Assembly: GCA_017644185.1 (NCBI GenBank)
Contig: JAEPMA010000012.1
Span: 1-64,000, forward strand
Direction of reading: 5' to 3'
DNA: 64,000 nt
From: Rhodospirillales bacterium
Lineage (GTDB): Bacteria > Pseudomonadota > Alphaproteobacteria > Rhodospirillales > Casp-alpha2
Below, in pieces: positions 21,614 through 31,464 of this stretch (position 1 is its first letter; each line of letters starts with the position of its first letter). Made by a program: the position numbers and the translations under genes. Below the pieces are notes generated by a model that worked only from the letters and a program-made list of their open reading frames with translations, searched no databases and was not told where the DNA came from.

Positions 21614-22999
21614 TCAATCGTCGTCCTCGTCTTCCTCGAACGCTTTGGGAAGATCGATCGCACCTCGGCGGTCGGTGTTGTCGAAGTTGGCGCCCCTGAG
21701 ATCGGCGCCGGTGAAGACCGCGTCGGTCAACAGCGAGCCCCGGAAGTCCGCATCCCGGAGGTCGGCTTCGGTGAAGTCGCACTTGGTGAAGTCGGCGTTC
21801 TTCAAGTTGGCGCCGTTCAACAACGCCCCCTTCAACTTCGCGTTATCCAGGTTGGCGCGCCATTCCCCGCCGCCGGCGCGCGTCGAGACCATCACTTCCG
21901 ACAGATCGACGGCAACGAGATTGGCGTTGGTCAGATTGGCACGCGAGAACTTGGCACCCCTGAGATCGGCCCGCGAGAAAACGGCCCCCCGAAGATCGCA
22001 GTAGGAAAAGTCGGTCATCAGGCATTCAGACTTCGACAGATCCGCGCCCTTCATCGTGGCGAGCGAGAAATCGGCCGCAGACAAGTTCACACCCGAGAGA
22101 TTCTGGTTTGAGAGATCGCGCTTGGCGAACGTCGCGCGGCGGCCTTCTTTGCCATTTGTCTTCATCCACGCCGCGTGCTGGGAGATGATCTCTTTGAGCG
22201 ACAGGTCGACCGCTTCGAGGCTTTTCGCGACTTTCGCATCCGACAGGTCGACCTTGGAAAAATCGACGTTGTCGAACATCGCCCCGATCAGGTCGGCCCC
22301 GGAAAGGTCGGCCCCGTCGAGCGTGGTGCCGGTGAATATCGCGCCGTGGAACACCGCCCCCGACAAGTTGGCGTCGGTGAAGTCGGTGCCTTCGAGGTTG
22401 CAGCCGGTGAGATTGGAGAGCGAAAGGTTGGCGCGCACGAACTTGGCGTTCTTCAGATTGCAGTCGGTCAGATCGGTCTGCACGATGATGCTGTCCGAGA
22501 CTTTCGCGCCGCTCATGTCGGCGCCGCGCACCTTGGCCTTCTCCATGCCCGGCGTTGCCTCGTTCTTGTTGATCGGCATCAGGTCGCCCTTGGCGCCCGA
22601 GCGCAGCAAAACCCCGTCGCGCATGTCGCAGTCGACGAGACTGGCGAGCGTCAGGTTGGCGCCTGCAAGACACGCACCCCTGAGATCGGCCCGGTCAAGA
22701 TTTGCACGCACGAGAATAGCGTGCCTGAGGTCGCAGGCGAACAGGTTCGCTTCGATCAGCTTGGTGTTCTCAAGTTCGCAGTTGGCCATGATCGTGCCGA
22801 CCATATCGGCGCGGCTGAGATCGCGGCCGCTGAAATCCACATACGATAAATCCATCATCGCGAACTTGGCGCGTTCGCCGCCGCGCGTGCCCTTTAAGAA
22901 CAGCTCGTGCGATTCCAGGATTTCATCGACTTCCTGCTGCGATAGTTTTTTGTATTCACTTTGATCGACTTCGTCGTTCAGCGCCATTGGCGTATCCAT
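21614..22999 (-). CDS. Pentapeptide-repeat protein
   Basis: A 461-residue protein dominated by A(D/N)Lxx pentapeptides that fold as a right-handed quadrilateral beta-helix. It falls into two similar halves, each headed by a short helical motif: VDEILESHELFLKGTRGGERA near residue 22 and KEIISQHAAWMKTNGKEGRRA near residue 265. The tail is acidic (FEEDEDDD). No enzymatic or membrane domain is present; these proteins are often structural or DNA-mimicking, and function varies. The start may be 22999 or an ATG at 22987. Confidence 0.92.
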   Translation of the reverse strand: MDTPMALNDEVDQSEYKKLSQQEVDEILESHELFLKGTRGGERAKFAMMDLSYVDFSGRDLSRADMVGTIMANCELENTKLIEANLFACDLRHAILVRANLDRADLRGACLAGANLTLASLVDCDMRDGVLLRSGAKGDLMPINKNEATPGMEKAKVRGADMSGAKVSDSIIVQTDLTDCNLKNAKFVRANLSLSNLTGCNLEGTDFTDANLSGAVFHGAIFTGTTLDGADLSGADLIGAMFDNVDFSKVDLSDAKVAKSLEAVDLSLKEIISQHAAWMKTNGKEGRRATFAKRDLSNQNLSGVNLSAADFSLATMKGADLSKSECLMTDFSYCDLRGAVFSRADLRGAKFSRANLTNANLVAVDLSEVMVSTRAGGGEWRANLDNAKLKGALLNGANLKNADFTKCDFTEADLRDADFRGSLLTDAVFTGADLRGANFDNTDRRGAIDLPKAFEEDEDDD

Positions 23000-23150
23000 C
23001 CAGGCCAGCGCGTACCACCTCCGTTGACGCTGGACATTGCATTCGATCGATTATAAAGACCGCGCCCATTGCAGTCATTGTTATTGCTCACTACCCTTGA
23101 GCTTAAGCATTGTCGTTTCAATGTCTTAAACAGCGATTAACCGGATTGAC

Positions 23151-24530
23151 ATGAACACCAGCACAAGCCCCGAACCCGTCCACGTGATCGGCGCCGGCCT
23201 CGCCGGATCGGAAGCCACCTGGCAGCTCGCAGAAGCGGGCGTCCCCGTCGTGCTCCACGAGATGCGGCCGGTCCGGAAAACCGACGCCCACCACACCGAC
23301 GGCTGCGCCGAACTTGTGTGTTCGAACTCGTTCAGATCGGATGATTACGAGACCAACGCCGTTGGGTTGTTGCACGAAGAAATGCGCCGCACCGGCTCGT
23401 TGATCATCCGCGCCGCGGACAAGCATAAAGTCCCCGCGGGCGCGGCGCTCGCCGTCGACCGGGATGCGTTCTCCGCGGAAGTGACGAAAACGCTTGAAGA
23501 GCACCCCCTCGTTACCATCGAGCGCGGCGAAGTCGCCGGTCTGCCCCCCGAAGACTGGTCGAGCGTCATCGTCGCGACCGGGCCCCTTACCTCACCCGAC
23601 CTGACAAAAGCGATTCTTGAGATCAGCGGCGAAGACCAGCTCGCGTTCTTCGATGCCATCGCACCCATCATCTACAGGGAAAGCATCGATTTCGACGTGG
23701 CGTGGTTCCAGTCCCGCTACGACAAGGGTGATGGGAAAGACTACATCAACTGCCCGATGACGTTCGAACAATACGATGCCTTCATCGACGCCCTGATCGA
23801 GGGCGAAAAAACCCAGTTCAAGGAGTGGGAGAAGGACACCCCCTATTTCGAGGGCTGCCTGCCGATTGAGGTCATGGCCGAACGCGGGCGCAAAACGCTC
23901 AGTTTCGGGCCGATGAAACCGGTGGGACTGACCGATCCCAACAACCCCACCGTCAAGCCGCACGCCATCGTGCAGCTGCGCCAGGACAACAAGCTCGGCA
24001 CGCTCTTCAACATGGTCGGCTTCCAGACGAAACTGACCTATGGGGAGCAGAAGCGCATCTTCCGTATGATCCCGGGGCTGGAGAACGCCGAATTCGCGCG
24101 CCTCGGCGGCATTCACCGCAACACCTTCATCAACTCGCCGAAGCTGCTCGACGGGTGGCTGAGGTTGAAGGCGCAGCCGCGGCTCCGCTTCGCGGGCCAG
24201 ATCACCGGCTGCGAGGGCTACGTCGAAAGCGCCGCCGTCGGTTTGATGGCGGGCCGGTTCGCAGCCGCCGAACGATTGGGCCTCGCCCCCTCCGCCCCGC
24301 CCGAAACCACGTCGATGGGCGCGATCCTGGCGCACGTCACAGGGGGCGCGGACGCAGACACGTTTCAGCCGATGAACGCCAACTTCGGCCTGTTTCCCCC
24401 GTTGGAGACCGACGATCTGCCGAAAAAGCAGCGTCCGCGCGGCCGCGACCGCAAGATCAAGCTCAGCGAGCGCGCGCTTGCCGATCTCGCAAACTGGTTG
24501 GACGGCAACACGCTTCTCGCGGCGGAATGA
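23151..24530 (+). CDS. trmFO: tRNA (uracil-54-C5)-methyltransferase, folate/FAD-dependent
   Basis: A 459-residue flavoenzyme that makes ribothymidine at tRNA position 54, using methylenetetrahydrofolate as carbon donor and FADH2 as reductant. The FAD-binding motif [19 protein letters not shown] is at the N terminus, with HEMRP, the [11 protein letters not shown] catalytic-cysteine region, [14 protein letters not shown], and the C-terminal [14 protein letters not shown]. Length is normal for the family. It is divergent from the pentapeptide gene. Confidence 0.97.
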   Translation: MNTSTSPEPVHVIGAGLAGSEATWQLAEAGVPVVLHEMRPVRKTDAHHTDGCAELVCSNSFRSDDYETNAVGLLHEEMRRTGSLIIRAADKHKVPAGAALAVDRDAFSAEVTKTLEEHPLVTIERGEVAGLPPEDWSSVIVATGPLTSPDLTKAILEISGEDQLAFFDAIAPIIYRESIDFDVAWFQSRYDKGDGKDYINCPMTFEQYDAFIDALIEGEKTQFKEWEKDTPYFEGCLPIEVMAERGRKTLSFGPMKPVGLTDPNNPTVKPHAIVQLRQDNKLGTLFNMVGFQTKLTYGEQKRIFRMIPGLENAEFARLGGIHRNTFINSPKLLDGWLRLKAQPRLRFAGQITGCEGYVESAAVGLMAGRFAAAERLGLAPSAPPETTSMGAILAHVTGGADADTFQPMNANFGLFPPLETDDLPKKQRPRGRDRKIKLSERALADLANWLDGNTLLAAE

Positions 24531-24535
24531 CGGTC

Positions 24536-24605
24536 ACCCGACCGTCACCCTGAACTGGATTCAGGGTCCATGAATGCATGGATCCCAAATCAAGTTTGGG
24601 ATGAC
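24536..24605. repeat. Family B palindromic repeat
   Basis: CACCCTGAACTGGATTCAGGGT, then ATCCCAAATCAAGTTTGGGAT and GACG. Both arms are self-complementary. Confidence 0.75.
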
Positions 24606-24644
24606 GATTTGTTTTGATCTTCCAGTCGCCAGGCAAAAGCCCAT

Positions 24645-24753
24645 CCCCCCTCACCTGATCTCTCCCCCTTTGAAGGGGGAGAGGGATAAGAATTCGAAAT
24701 GTCTCGACAGGGACTCTTTCCTCCAGTGATGGCGGAAAGGACAGGTGGGGAGG
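24645..24753. repeat. Family A repeat, diverged
   Basis: The left half is intact (CCCCCCTCACC; CTCTCCCCCTTTGAAGGGGGAGAG). The right arm is degraded (GACAGGTGGGGAGG). Confidence 0.7.
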
Positions 24754-24822
24754 CATCGGCCAGAGAAGCGACAGGCCGAGGTGATTTATCTCCCCCCGCT
24801 TTTAGCGCTATACTTAAAGCCT

Positions 24823-25347
24823 ATGACCCTCGACGACGTTGCCGCCCTTCATAGCGACTACCGCATCCTGATCGACTTCTGGCGCGCCAGGAAACCGGCC
24901 GACAAGCACGCCCCCTATCTGCGCGGCTTCGAGTTGATGGAGATCTACCCCATCGCGTCACGTCTGGTCATCGTCGATTCAGAGCCGACGGATAGCGGCG
25001 TTTTACGGTATCGCTGGCGTTACGCCGGCTCGGAGCTTCGCAACTTCATCGGCGTCGAATTGACAAGGCGTTACCTGCACGATACCGCCGACGAAGACAC
25101 GGCACGCGTCACCGCCGAGATCTATGCCGATCTCGCCCGGAACGGCGGCCACCATTATTGGGAGCGAAAGCTCGGCCTGATCGATGGCGCCCGGTCTTAC
25201 ATGGGCTATACCCGCCTGCTGCTCCCGCTTTTAGGGGGCGACGACATCGTCCGGCACTTCATCGGACTCTATGTGCTGCCGACGCTTCGCGTCGCCGATG
25301 AGGACGTCAAGCCGCAGAACTGGAACTTAGTCCCGGAGAAGCGCTGA
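24823..25347 (+). CDS. PAS-domain (PAS_5) protein
   Basis: A 174-residue single-domain protein of the PAS_5 type common in Rhodospirillales: LIDFWRARKPADKHAPYLRGFELMEI, then RYRWRYAGSELRNFIGVELTRRYLHD, and MGYTRLLLPLLGG with a strand ending HFIGLYV. It has no output domain. The frame is open upstream through a repeat; the ATG at 24823 (MTLDDVAALH) is the most reasonable start, though the ribosome site is weak. It probably senses a ligand or acts as an adaptor; no partner is visible. Confidence 0.82.
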   Translation: MTLDDVAALHSDYRILIDFWRARKPADKHAPYLRGFELMEIYPIASRLVIVDSEPTDSGVLRYRWRYAGSELRNFIGVELTRRYLHDTADEDTARVTAEIYADLARNGGHHYWERKLGLIDGARSYMGYTRLLLPLLGGDDIVRHFIGLYVLPTLRVADEDVKPQNWNLVPEKR

Positions 25348-25451
25348 CGACCGACACCCGGTCCGCGAAAGTTACCCTCGCGTCCGGGCTTAACGCCTCT
25401 CCCTTGCGCCCCCATCCCTAGTGACTATCGCTAAATCTATGTTTTCTGTGG

Positions 25452-25481
25452 AAAAACGGCCACGATATCGTGTGGTTTTTT
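25452..25481. terminator. Probable bidirectional rho-independent terminator
   Basis: A stem built on CCACGATATCGTGTGG (with a perfect ACGATATCGT core) flanked by AAAAA on the left and TTTTTT on the right. It lies 105 bases after the PAS gene stop. Confidence 0.5.
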
Positions 25482-25626
25482 CGCCGATCGGCATGTCTAA
25501 AAGTTAAAATTAGGTGTATATTTTAAGCAGAATCGATTCCGGCTCCAAAATCTGGGATGTGCCTTTGAAACGACATGATTTCAACCTCTTATCGTGGATG
25601 GAGGCAGCGTAACTGCAAACTCGCCG

Positions 25627-28600
25627 ATGAGCACGCGAACCTCTAATTCCAAAAGCGATTTCCCCCGCAAAGGCATGCCGCGCCGCCGGGTGTTTTCGCT
25701 CGCCCTGCTCGTGGCGGTTCTTCTCAGCCTTCCGGCCGTCGCCCAAAGCCCCAACGAAGCCTTGTTCAACGCTGTCGAAGTCAATGATATCGATGCCGTC
25801 GAGACGGCGATCACCGCCGGTGCCGATCTCGCCGCCAAGAACGCAGAGGGTATGACACCCGCAGACGTCGCGGTCGACCTCGGCCATTTCCGGATCGCCC
25901 ATCTGCTGCTGTCAAAACGCAATGGGAATCTCAAACAACCGACCGGTCCACGGGTGACGGAAAAGGTGAAGGAAGCCCTCACCCAACCCAAAAAACGGGT
26001 CGTATCCCCCGGTGCGGCGCCGCGGATAGCGGCCCCGGAACCACGGCTGTCCGACCTTGTGCCTCCCAGAAAACCTGAACCCGCACCCGCGCCCGCGATG
26101 ACGGAGAGCGCCCCCGGCGGGTCCAACGCGCCCGCCTCATCGATGGCCGACATTCCGGCCGTCGCACCGCCGGGCAAGACCGCGGACGCCCCGAAACCGC
26201 CGGTCAAGAAAGCCCCGCCGCCTCCTGAAATGCGGCCCGACGACGAAATGGCGAAGGCGCCCCGCCCGGAGATGCAACAACAGGCGGCGAAAGTCCCGCC
26301 ACCGTCAGAAGGCGGCTTTCTTGAAAAATTCTGGGACGGCGTAAACAATGTCGTCACCCTGGGCGGCCTGATCGGTGAGAAAAAGCCGGAGGATCGGGAC
26401 CTCAATCCGGAATTCGACGACCAGGGACGGCGCCTGCAGAACCCGGCCAACCGGTTTGCCTCCAAACCGACTGCGCCGAAGCCCGAGAGCGAGAGTTCAG
26501 CCGGGCGCATGGTCGACCGCATGACCGGCATGGTCGGTGGCGACCAACCCAGGGAAAATGAATTCGGCCTGCCCGATGGCCCCGTCGTACCGCCGTTGGA
26601 AAGTGCGCCCGGCATGGTCGGCATCGAACCCGCGCCACCGGGCCTCGCAGCGCCACAGATCGGGACGGAAACGGCCGAGGTCCCCGGCCTGGCCGCGCCG
26701 AGCCTGGAAGCACCGTCGCTTCAAACGCCAGGCATTATGGCCCCCGTACAACCGCCATCCGCCACCGCGCCCGGGATGGCGGTGCCGGTGCAACCACCGT
26801 CGGGGGCGTCTGAAACAGCCGAAATGCCGGGGCTTGCCGTTCCGCAAGTCCCCTCGACAGGAGATAACATAGAGGTTCCCGGCCTGCCGCCGGGACTAGC
26901 CGCACCGGAACTGCCGGACGGCCCCGCACCGCCCGACCCGGAACAATCACCCGGCCTAGATATTCCGGGGTTAGCGGCCCCGACGGGCGAGATCCCCGGT
27001 ATCATCCCACCCCCCGGCGACACCGCAGGCGAAATCCCGGCGCTGCCGCCAGGGTTGTCGCCGTTGCCCGGCTCCGATACCGGACAACTTCGCCGTCCCG
27101 GCGGCTTGATTGAGCCAAGCGACCCGAACGTCCTGCCGCCGCCCGGACAGGGGGATTTGCAGGCGCAACTCAAACGTTATGACCAATTGCTGGGCCGCAC
27201 ACCGGAACAGAACAACGAACGCTACGGCGTGCCGCGCGGCCGCGACAGCGTCACCGGCCAACCGGCTCCCTATGCCCCACGGACGGCGCCCAAGAAGGCC
27301 CCCGTCAGCAAGAGCGACCCGATGCTGGAAATCCCGAAGGGACTCGACGACACCCGGACCGCCCCAGCCCCCGTGCCGACGCCACGCGGCACCGACCTCC
27401 GCGACTCTCCGTCCGAGATTTTGCGCCGCGCCCGCGATAGCGAAGCCGTCAGAAAAGAGCGCGAACGATTCGAAAAACGGATGGCGGATCAGGGCAAGTC
27501 GGTTCCCAAACCGCTGCAGCCGTCGGGGCATCAACTACCGGTCCCGCAAAAGCCCATCACGGCCCGACAGGAGCCGGCCTCGCGCATGATGGACCGGCTC
27601 AGTAATCTCGGGAACGCCTACGAGGACGAGGACATTCACGGCCTGCCGATCCAGCGGCCGTCGATCGACGGCAAGGTACCGCCACGTAAGGACGTGCGTG
27701 TTGCCGAACTCCCCGATCAGGAGGCCGAGAACACGGATTTCAAACTGCAGAAGCTGGCACGTTTCTTCCGCGGCGATCAGGAAGAAGAGGCCGGCATGAA
27801 GCCGCCGGAACACGTTGCCCCCAAAGTCGCGCGTGAACCCCTGCCGCGCGTCATCGACAACATGGTCCCTGAAAACGATCCGGCGCGCGGCCGCGTGGTC
27901 GATGACAAGATGCTCGATCTGACGGGCGTCGAACTGCGCACGCCGGAAAACGGCGAACAACCCGGCGCGACAGCGACGAGAGACGGGCAGTTAAACGAAA
28001 ACTTTCTCGACCGCCTGACCACGGTACTCGGCCCGACGCGTGAACAACCGCCCGTTCCCGGGGCGCCGCCCGAAGAAAGCGGCAAGGTCGGGTTGAACCA
28101 ACTCGATGTCCCGCAAGACCAGCAGGTCCAGCCGGCCAAGCCGCAAATCCCCGACCCGTGGACGATGACGGTCGAGAAGAAAGACTCCGAAGGTCAGAAA
28201 AAGACGCTCGGCGTGACCGCGATCTCGCCCGAGGACGGCACGGAACTACGCACCGAAGAGGGCGTGGTCTCGGGTATGGTCGGGCGCATTCGCCAGTTGT
28301 TCGAAGGGCCCAAGGGAACGGACAGCGGCCCGCAGGTCGAGAAACTCGACGAGGCCGACCGCCAGGCGGCCGCCGAGCGCTTGCTGTCCGACGCGCTAAG
28401 GGACGGCGCGCCGACGGCACTCCCCGACCAGGGCCAATGGCCGGTGACCGAGGTCGAACCTTCCAACATCACCCCGGGTGTGCCGCCCCCGCCACGGCCC
28501 GGTGTTCTGACGCGCACGTCGCTTGACGACGTGGTGCTGAGCCTCGGTGAATCAGTGACCCTCGAAAACACCCTGCCGCCGCAACAGGACGGCATCGATC

Positions 28601-29079
28601 CGCTGAACTCATGCGTTAAGAAAAACAGCGGGACGACGCTGTTCTGCATCGAGCCGGTGGATTGGCCGCAGGATCTGCGCGCGGCGTTCGTGGTGCCGAC
28701 GATCCTCTATACCGGACCGAGCGCGATCACACGCTATGACCAGGGCAGCCCGTCGCGCTTTCATGCGTTATTCGAAAGCGAACAGTTCGAGGATGTGGTG
28801 GCCTATTATCAGGCGCGCTACGGCGAGCCGACCGAAATCTGGAAGCGCTCCATCGCGCCGCTCGCCAAACCGCGCATGGACAACCCGACGGTAACGTGGC
28901 GCAGCAGGGATTCCCGCACCAACGTGATCTCGGTTCTCGAGGTTCGGAAATTCGACGACAGCCGCGGCGGCTTCCCCGACACCAACCGCGGTGCGGTGAT
29001 GCTCTACCATTATAATGCGCCGTCGATCTTCCCGCAGGTGTCGTCACACGAACTGATGCGTCTCAGGCGGGCGCGGTAG
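25627..29079 (+). CDS. Secreted ankyrin-repeat, proline-rich giant protein
   Basis: About 1150 residues. A signal peptide (RRRVFSLALLVAVLLSLPAVAQ) is followed by two ankyrin repeats (ALFNAVEVNDIDAVETAIT; NAEGMTPADVAVDLGHFRIA). A Pro/Gly/Ala-rich, probably disordered middle of some 850 residues has PGLAAP and EVPGL-type repeats. A folded C-terminal domain of about 170 residues includes two Cys (SCVKKNSGTTLFCIEPVDW) and HALFESEQFEDVVAYYQARYGEP. Amphipathic pieces recur inside the disordered part. Possible starts are 25594, 25627 and 25675; the signal peptide works with any. Function unknown; it is probably periplasmic or at the envelope. Confidence is high that it is a real gene. Confidence 0.8.
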   Translation: MSTRTSNSKSDFPRKGMPRRRVFSLALLVAVLLSLPAVAQSPNEALFNAVEVNDIDAVETAITAGADLAAKNAEGMTPADVAVDLGHFRIAHLLLSKRNGNLKQPTGPRVTEKVKEALTQPKKRVVSPGAAPRIAAPEPRLSDLVPPRKPEPAPAPAMTESAPGGSNAPASSMADIPAVAPPGKTADAPKPPVKKAPPPPEMRPDDEMAKAPRPEMQQQAAKVPPPSEGGFLEKFWDGVNNVVTLGGLIGEKKPEDRDLNPEFDDQGRRLQNPANRFASKPTAPKPESESSAGRMVDRMTGMVGGDQPRENEFGLPDGPVVPPLESAPGMVGIEPAPPGLAAPQIGTETAEVPGLAAPSLEAPSLQTPGIMAPVQPPSATAPGMAVPVQPPSGASETAEMPGLAVPQVPSTGDNIEVPGLPPGLAAPELPDGPAPPDPEQSPGLDIPGLAAPTGEIPGIIPPPGDTAGEIPALPPGLSPLPGSDTGQLRRPGGLIEPSDPNVLPPPGQGDLQAQLKRYDQLLGRTPEQNNERYGVPRGRDSVTGQPAPYAPRTAPKKAPVSKSDPMLEIPKGLDDTRTAPAPVPTPRGTDLRDSPSEILRRARDSEAVRKERERFEKRMADQGKSVPKPLQPSGHQLPVPQKPITARQEPASRMMDRLSNLGNAYEDEDIHGLPIQRPSIDGKVPPRKDVRVAELPDQEAENTDFKLQKLARFFRGDQEEEAGMKPPEHVAPKVAREPLPRVIDNMVPENDPARGRVVDDKMLDLTGVELRTPENGEQPGATATRDGQLNENFLDRLTTVLGPTREQPPVPGAPPEESGKVGLNQLDVPQDQQVQPAKPQIPDPWTMTVEKKDSEGQKKTLGVTAISPEDGTELRTEEGVVSGMVGRIRQLFEGPKGTDSGPQVEKLDEADRQAAAERLLSDALRDGAPTALPDQGQWPVTEVEPSNITPGVPPPPRPGVLTRTSLDDVVLSLGESVTLENTLPPQQDGIDPLNSCVKKNSGTTLFCIEPVDWPQDLRAAFVVPTILYTGPSAITRYDQGSPSRFHALFESEQFEDVVAYYQARYGEPTEIWKRSIAPLAKPRMDNPTVTWRSRDSRTNVISVLEVRKFDDSRGGFPDTNRGAVMLYHYNAPSIFPQVSSHELMRLRRAR

Positions 29080-29093
29080 GCCCCTCCTCACAT

Positions 29094-29238
29094 CGTCATC
29101 CCGGACGTTAGCCGAGCCCAAGCCATCAAGCTTGGGGCGCGAAGCTTTCGATCCGGGACCCATGGATAAGCTTGGCGGAAAGTGACAGATGGGTCCCGGG
29201 TTTCGACGCGCAATGCGCGGCTCCCCCGGGATGACGTA
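29094..29238. repeat. Family B palindromic repeat, long form
   Basis: Contains GTCATCCCGGACGTT, a CCAAGCCATCAAGCTTGGGG stem, ATCCGGGACCCATGG, GGGTCCCGGG and CCCGGGATGACG. It lies between convergent genes. Confidence 0.75.
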
Positions 29239-29243
29239 AATGA

Positions 29244-30089
29244 CTAAACCCTGCCCTGCAGCGAACGCCAGAACACGGTGAGTTGCCTTTTGACCCCAAG
29301 TGGGCGGGCGGCGTGGCGGCCGGGGTCGCCGTCGTGTTTTCTCAAATCCTTCAGATAAAGCGCCGCCAGACTTAGGGGCAGGAACGCCGGTAACGCCCTC
29401 CGGCCGATCCCCTTTCCCGCTTGTTCGGCGGCACGGACGTGCCGTTCGGCGGCCATCATCAGGGGGCCGGTAATAGAGCTGACGTCGGGGTTGCGGGGCC
29501 ATTGATGCGGCTGGGACGGGTCGAGCCCCGCTTTCTGACAGAGATCGGCTGGAAGGGTCACCCGCCCCGTCGACGCTTGATACGGAATGGCGCGGACGAG
29601 CCCAACCAAAGCCGTTCCGATCCCGGCGGCGCGCAACAAATCCCGGTAACGTCCGGGCTCCTCGCCCAGCACCCGAAGCGCCAGCGTCATGACCGATGAC
29701 GAGGTTTTCTCGGCATAATCTTCGAGCGCAGAAAGGTCGCGGGGCGGAATATCATCCATATCCGTTTCGCGGGCGTCGATGAGGGCGTTTAATTCTTCCG
29801 CCGGGATACCGGCGCGGCGCACGCACACAGAAAGTGGCTCGGCGACCGCATGGGATGGCGGCTCCCCCGATATCAGACCCGGCACCGCATCGCGCCAGAA
29901 CTGCAGGCGCATGCGGCCGATCATGGGCTCCGACACCGTCTCGCGGATTTTCGCGAGTTCCAGATTGAAGGCGTAGAGCGCGAACATGTCTTCGCGGACG
30001 GCTTCGTCGGCGAACAACGTCGCCAGAAACCGGTCGTTGTCGAAGTCGCGGACCTGGCGCGCGCAGTAACTCAGTTCGGCCATCGCCAC
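29244..30089 (-). CDS. Squalene/phytoene synthase-fold protein, NDUFAF6-like
   Basis: A 281-residue protein of the trans-isoprenyl synthase fold. The first catalytic motif of true enzymes (D-x-x-x-D) is replaced: ALYAFNLELAKIRETVSEPM has no Asp pair. The second motif region reads DYAEKTSSSVMTLALRVLG, where real enzymes have paired acidic residues. The next helix GIGTALVGLVRAIPYQASTGR is retained. This matches mitochondrial NDUFAF6 (C8orf38), a complex I assembly factor, rather than a terpene enzyme. A nearby Mth938-domain gene (NDUFAF3-like) supports that role. Confidence 0.85.
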   Translation of the reverse strand: MAMAELSYCARQVRDFDNDRFLATLFADEAVREDMFALYAFNLELAKIRETVSEPMIGRMRLQFWRDAVPGLISGEPPSHAVAEPLSVCVRRAGIPAEELNALIDARETDMDDIPPRDLSALEDYAEKTSSSVMTLALRVLGEEPGRYRDLLRAAGIGTALVGLVRAIPYQASTGRVTLPADLCQKAGLDPSQPHQWPRNPDVSSITGPLMMAAERHVRAAEQAGKGIGRRALPAFLPLSLAALYLKDLRKHDGDPGRHAARPLGVKRQLTVFWRSLQGRV

Positions 30090-30293
30090 CCCGTCATCAT
30101 TCCGTCACGCCACAAACACTGGAAACTCGGCATTTGCCACTTATATGGGACTGTAGGGCCGGATTAAAGTCCGGTGCCGCCCAACCCGCCGATTGCCAAT
30201 TGATTGCGCGGGTCCCGGGCGTAGTCTAACGTGCCGTCAGCGCCCGCTGGCGCCACATTTGGTTAAGTCATTTAGCACGAGAGAGGGAGCATT

Positions 30294-30899
30294 ATGGCTT
30301 TTGAACTTCCCGCACTTCCATATGCAAAAGATGCGCTTGAGCCGCACATGTCGGCCAACACCTTTGATTTCCACCACGGCAAGCACCACAACACGTATGT
30401 CGTGAACCTGAACGGCCTGCTGGACGGCAGCGATCTCGCCGGCAAGAGCCTGGAAGAGATCATCATGGCGACCGCCGGTGATTCGTCGAAGGCCGGCATG
30501 TTCAACAATGCCGCCCAGGTCTGGAACCACACGTTCTTCTGGAACTCAATGAAGCCGAATGGCGGCGGTGCGCCTTCCGGTGACCTGGCCGCGAAGATCG
30601 ATGCCGACTTCGGCAGCCTGGACGCGTTCAAGGACGCCTTCAAACAGGCGGGCGCCACGCAGTTCGGTTCCGGCTGGGCATGGCTCGTCGTCGGTGACGG
30701 CGGCAAGCTCGAAGTCGTCAAAACCCCGAACGCCGAAAACCCGATGACCCAGGGCAAGACCCCGCTCCTCACCTGCGACGTGTGGGAGCATGCCTACTAC
30801 CTCGATTACCAGAACCGCCGCCCGGACTTCCTGGCCGCGTTCCTGGACAATCTGGTCAACTGGGACTTCGCCGCGGAGAACCTGGCCAACGCCGGCTGA
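30294..30899 (+). CDS. sodB: Superoxide dismutase, Fe (or Fe/Mn) type
   Basis: A 201-residue cytoplasmic enzyme that disproportionates superoxide. All metal ligands are visible: His in [13 protein letters not shown], His in [12 protein letters not shown], and Asp and His in [29 protein letters not shown] matches Fe-type enzymes with Gln in the middle of the chain (ATQFGSG). The ribosome site GAGAGAGGGAG precedes the ATG, and a good terminator follows. Confidence 0.97.
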   Translation: MAFELPALPYAKDALEPHMSANTFDFHHGKHHNTYVVNLNGLLDGSDLAGKSLEEIIMATAGDSSKAGMFNNAAQVWNHTFFWNSMKPNGGGAPSGDLAAKIDADFGSLDAFKDAFKQAGATQFGSGWAWLVVGDGGKLEVVKTPNAENPMTQGKTPLLTCDVWEHAYYLDYQNRRPDFLAAFLDNLVNWDFAAENLANAG

Positions 30900-30922
30900 C
30901 CTCCTTACGGCTGAAACGGATC

Positions 30923-30957
30923 AAGGCGCGTCCTGCGGGGCGCGCCTTTTTTCTTTG
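30923..30957 (+). terminator. Rho-independent terminator of sodB
   Basis: Stem AAGGCGCG/CGCGCCTT around a 10-base loop, running into TTTTTTCTTT. It begins 23 bases after the sodB stop. Confidence 0.85.
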
Positions 30958-30969
30958 CAGCATCGAACA

Positions 30970-31030
30970 CCAACGTCGTCCTGAAAGACGAATAGGTCCC
31001 GGGTCTTCGCGCTAACGCCCTTCGCCGGGG
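30970..31030. repeat. Family B repeat fragment
   Basis: CGTCGTCCTGAAAGACGAAT, then AGGTCCCGGGTCTTCGCG and GCCGGGGAAACAG. It is a partial unit between convergent genes. Confidence 0.6.
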
Positions 31031-31056
31031 AAACAGCTAAACTTCAATAATGCAAC

Positions 31057-31440
31057 TCACTCGACGGCGAGGATCGCCGCCGCAACGCGCCTCTCTTCGG
31101 CGACGAGGACGTTGAACGTACGGCACGCGGCGCCAGTGTCCATCCACTCCAGCACGATGCCGTGCTCTCTCAGGTCCGGGCGCAGACCTTTGGGGATCAT
31201 CGAAAACTTCGGTCCGCAGCCGACGAGCAGAATATCGACGGCGTCCTTCTCGGCGACGATCCCTGAGAGGGTCTCGAGACTGATATCGGCCGGCGTCGAG
31301 ACGGACCAGCTTTCGGTCCGTTCGGGGAAGATCAGGATGGAACTTTCGTACACCTCGCCGGTCACGCGAAACCGGCTGTCACCATAAGACTGGATGAGTT
31401 GGCGGTTCTCAGGGACTACGGGATTGATGTCGAGGGTCAT
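31057..31440 (-). CDS. Mth938-like domain protein (NDUFAF3-like)
   Basis: A 127-residue DUF498/Mth938-domain protein. Hallmarks are a ...VIQSYGDSRFRVTGEVYESSI-type start, the core DILLVGCGPKFSMIPKGLR, and MDTGAACRTFNVLVAEERRVAAAIL near the end. Its mitochondrial relative NDUFAF3 helps assemble complex I. It lies 24 bases after secF in the same direction, the usual alphaproteobacterial order. It has no signal or membrane segment, so it acts in the cytoplasm or at the membrane face. Confidence 0.9.
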   Translation of the reverse strand: MTLDINPVVPENRQLIQSYGDSRFRVTGEVYESSILIFPERTESWSVSTPADISLETLSGIVAEKDAVDILLVGCGPKFSMIPKGLRPDLREHGIVLEWMDTGAACRTFNVLVAEERRVAAAILAVE

Positions 31441-31464
31441 CCGGTGGGCCTGTCTCCTTGAAAA

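Noticed and set aside
29244-30089. Carotenoid or hopanoid biosynthesis gene
   Set aside because: Catalytic acidic motifs are missing and no other isoprenoid genes are nearby, so an enzyme role is unlikely.
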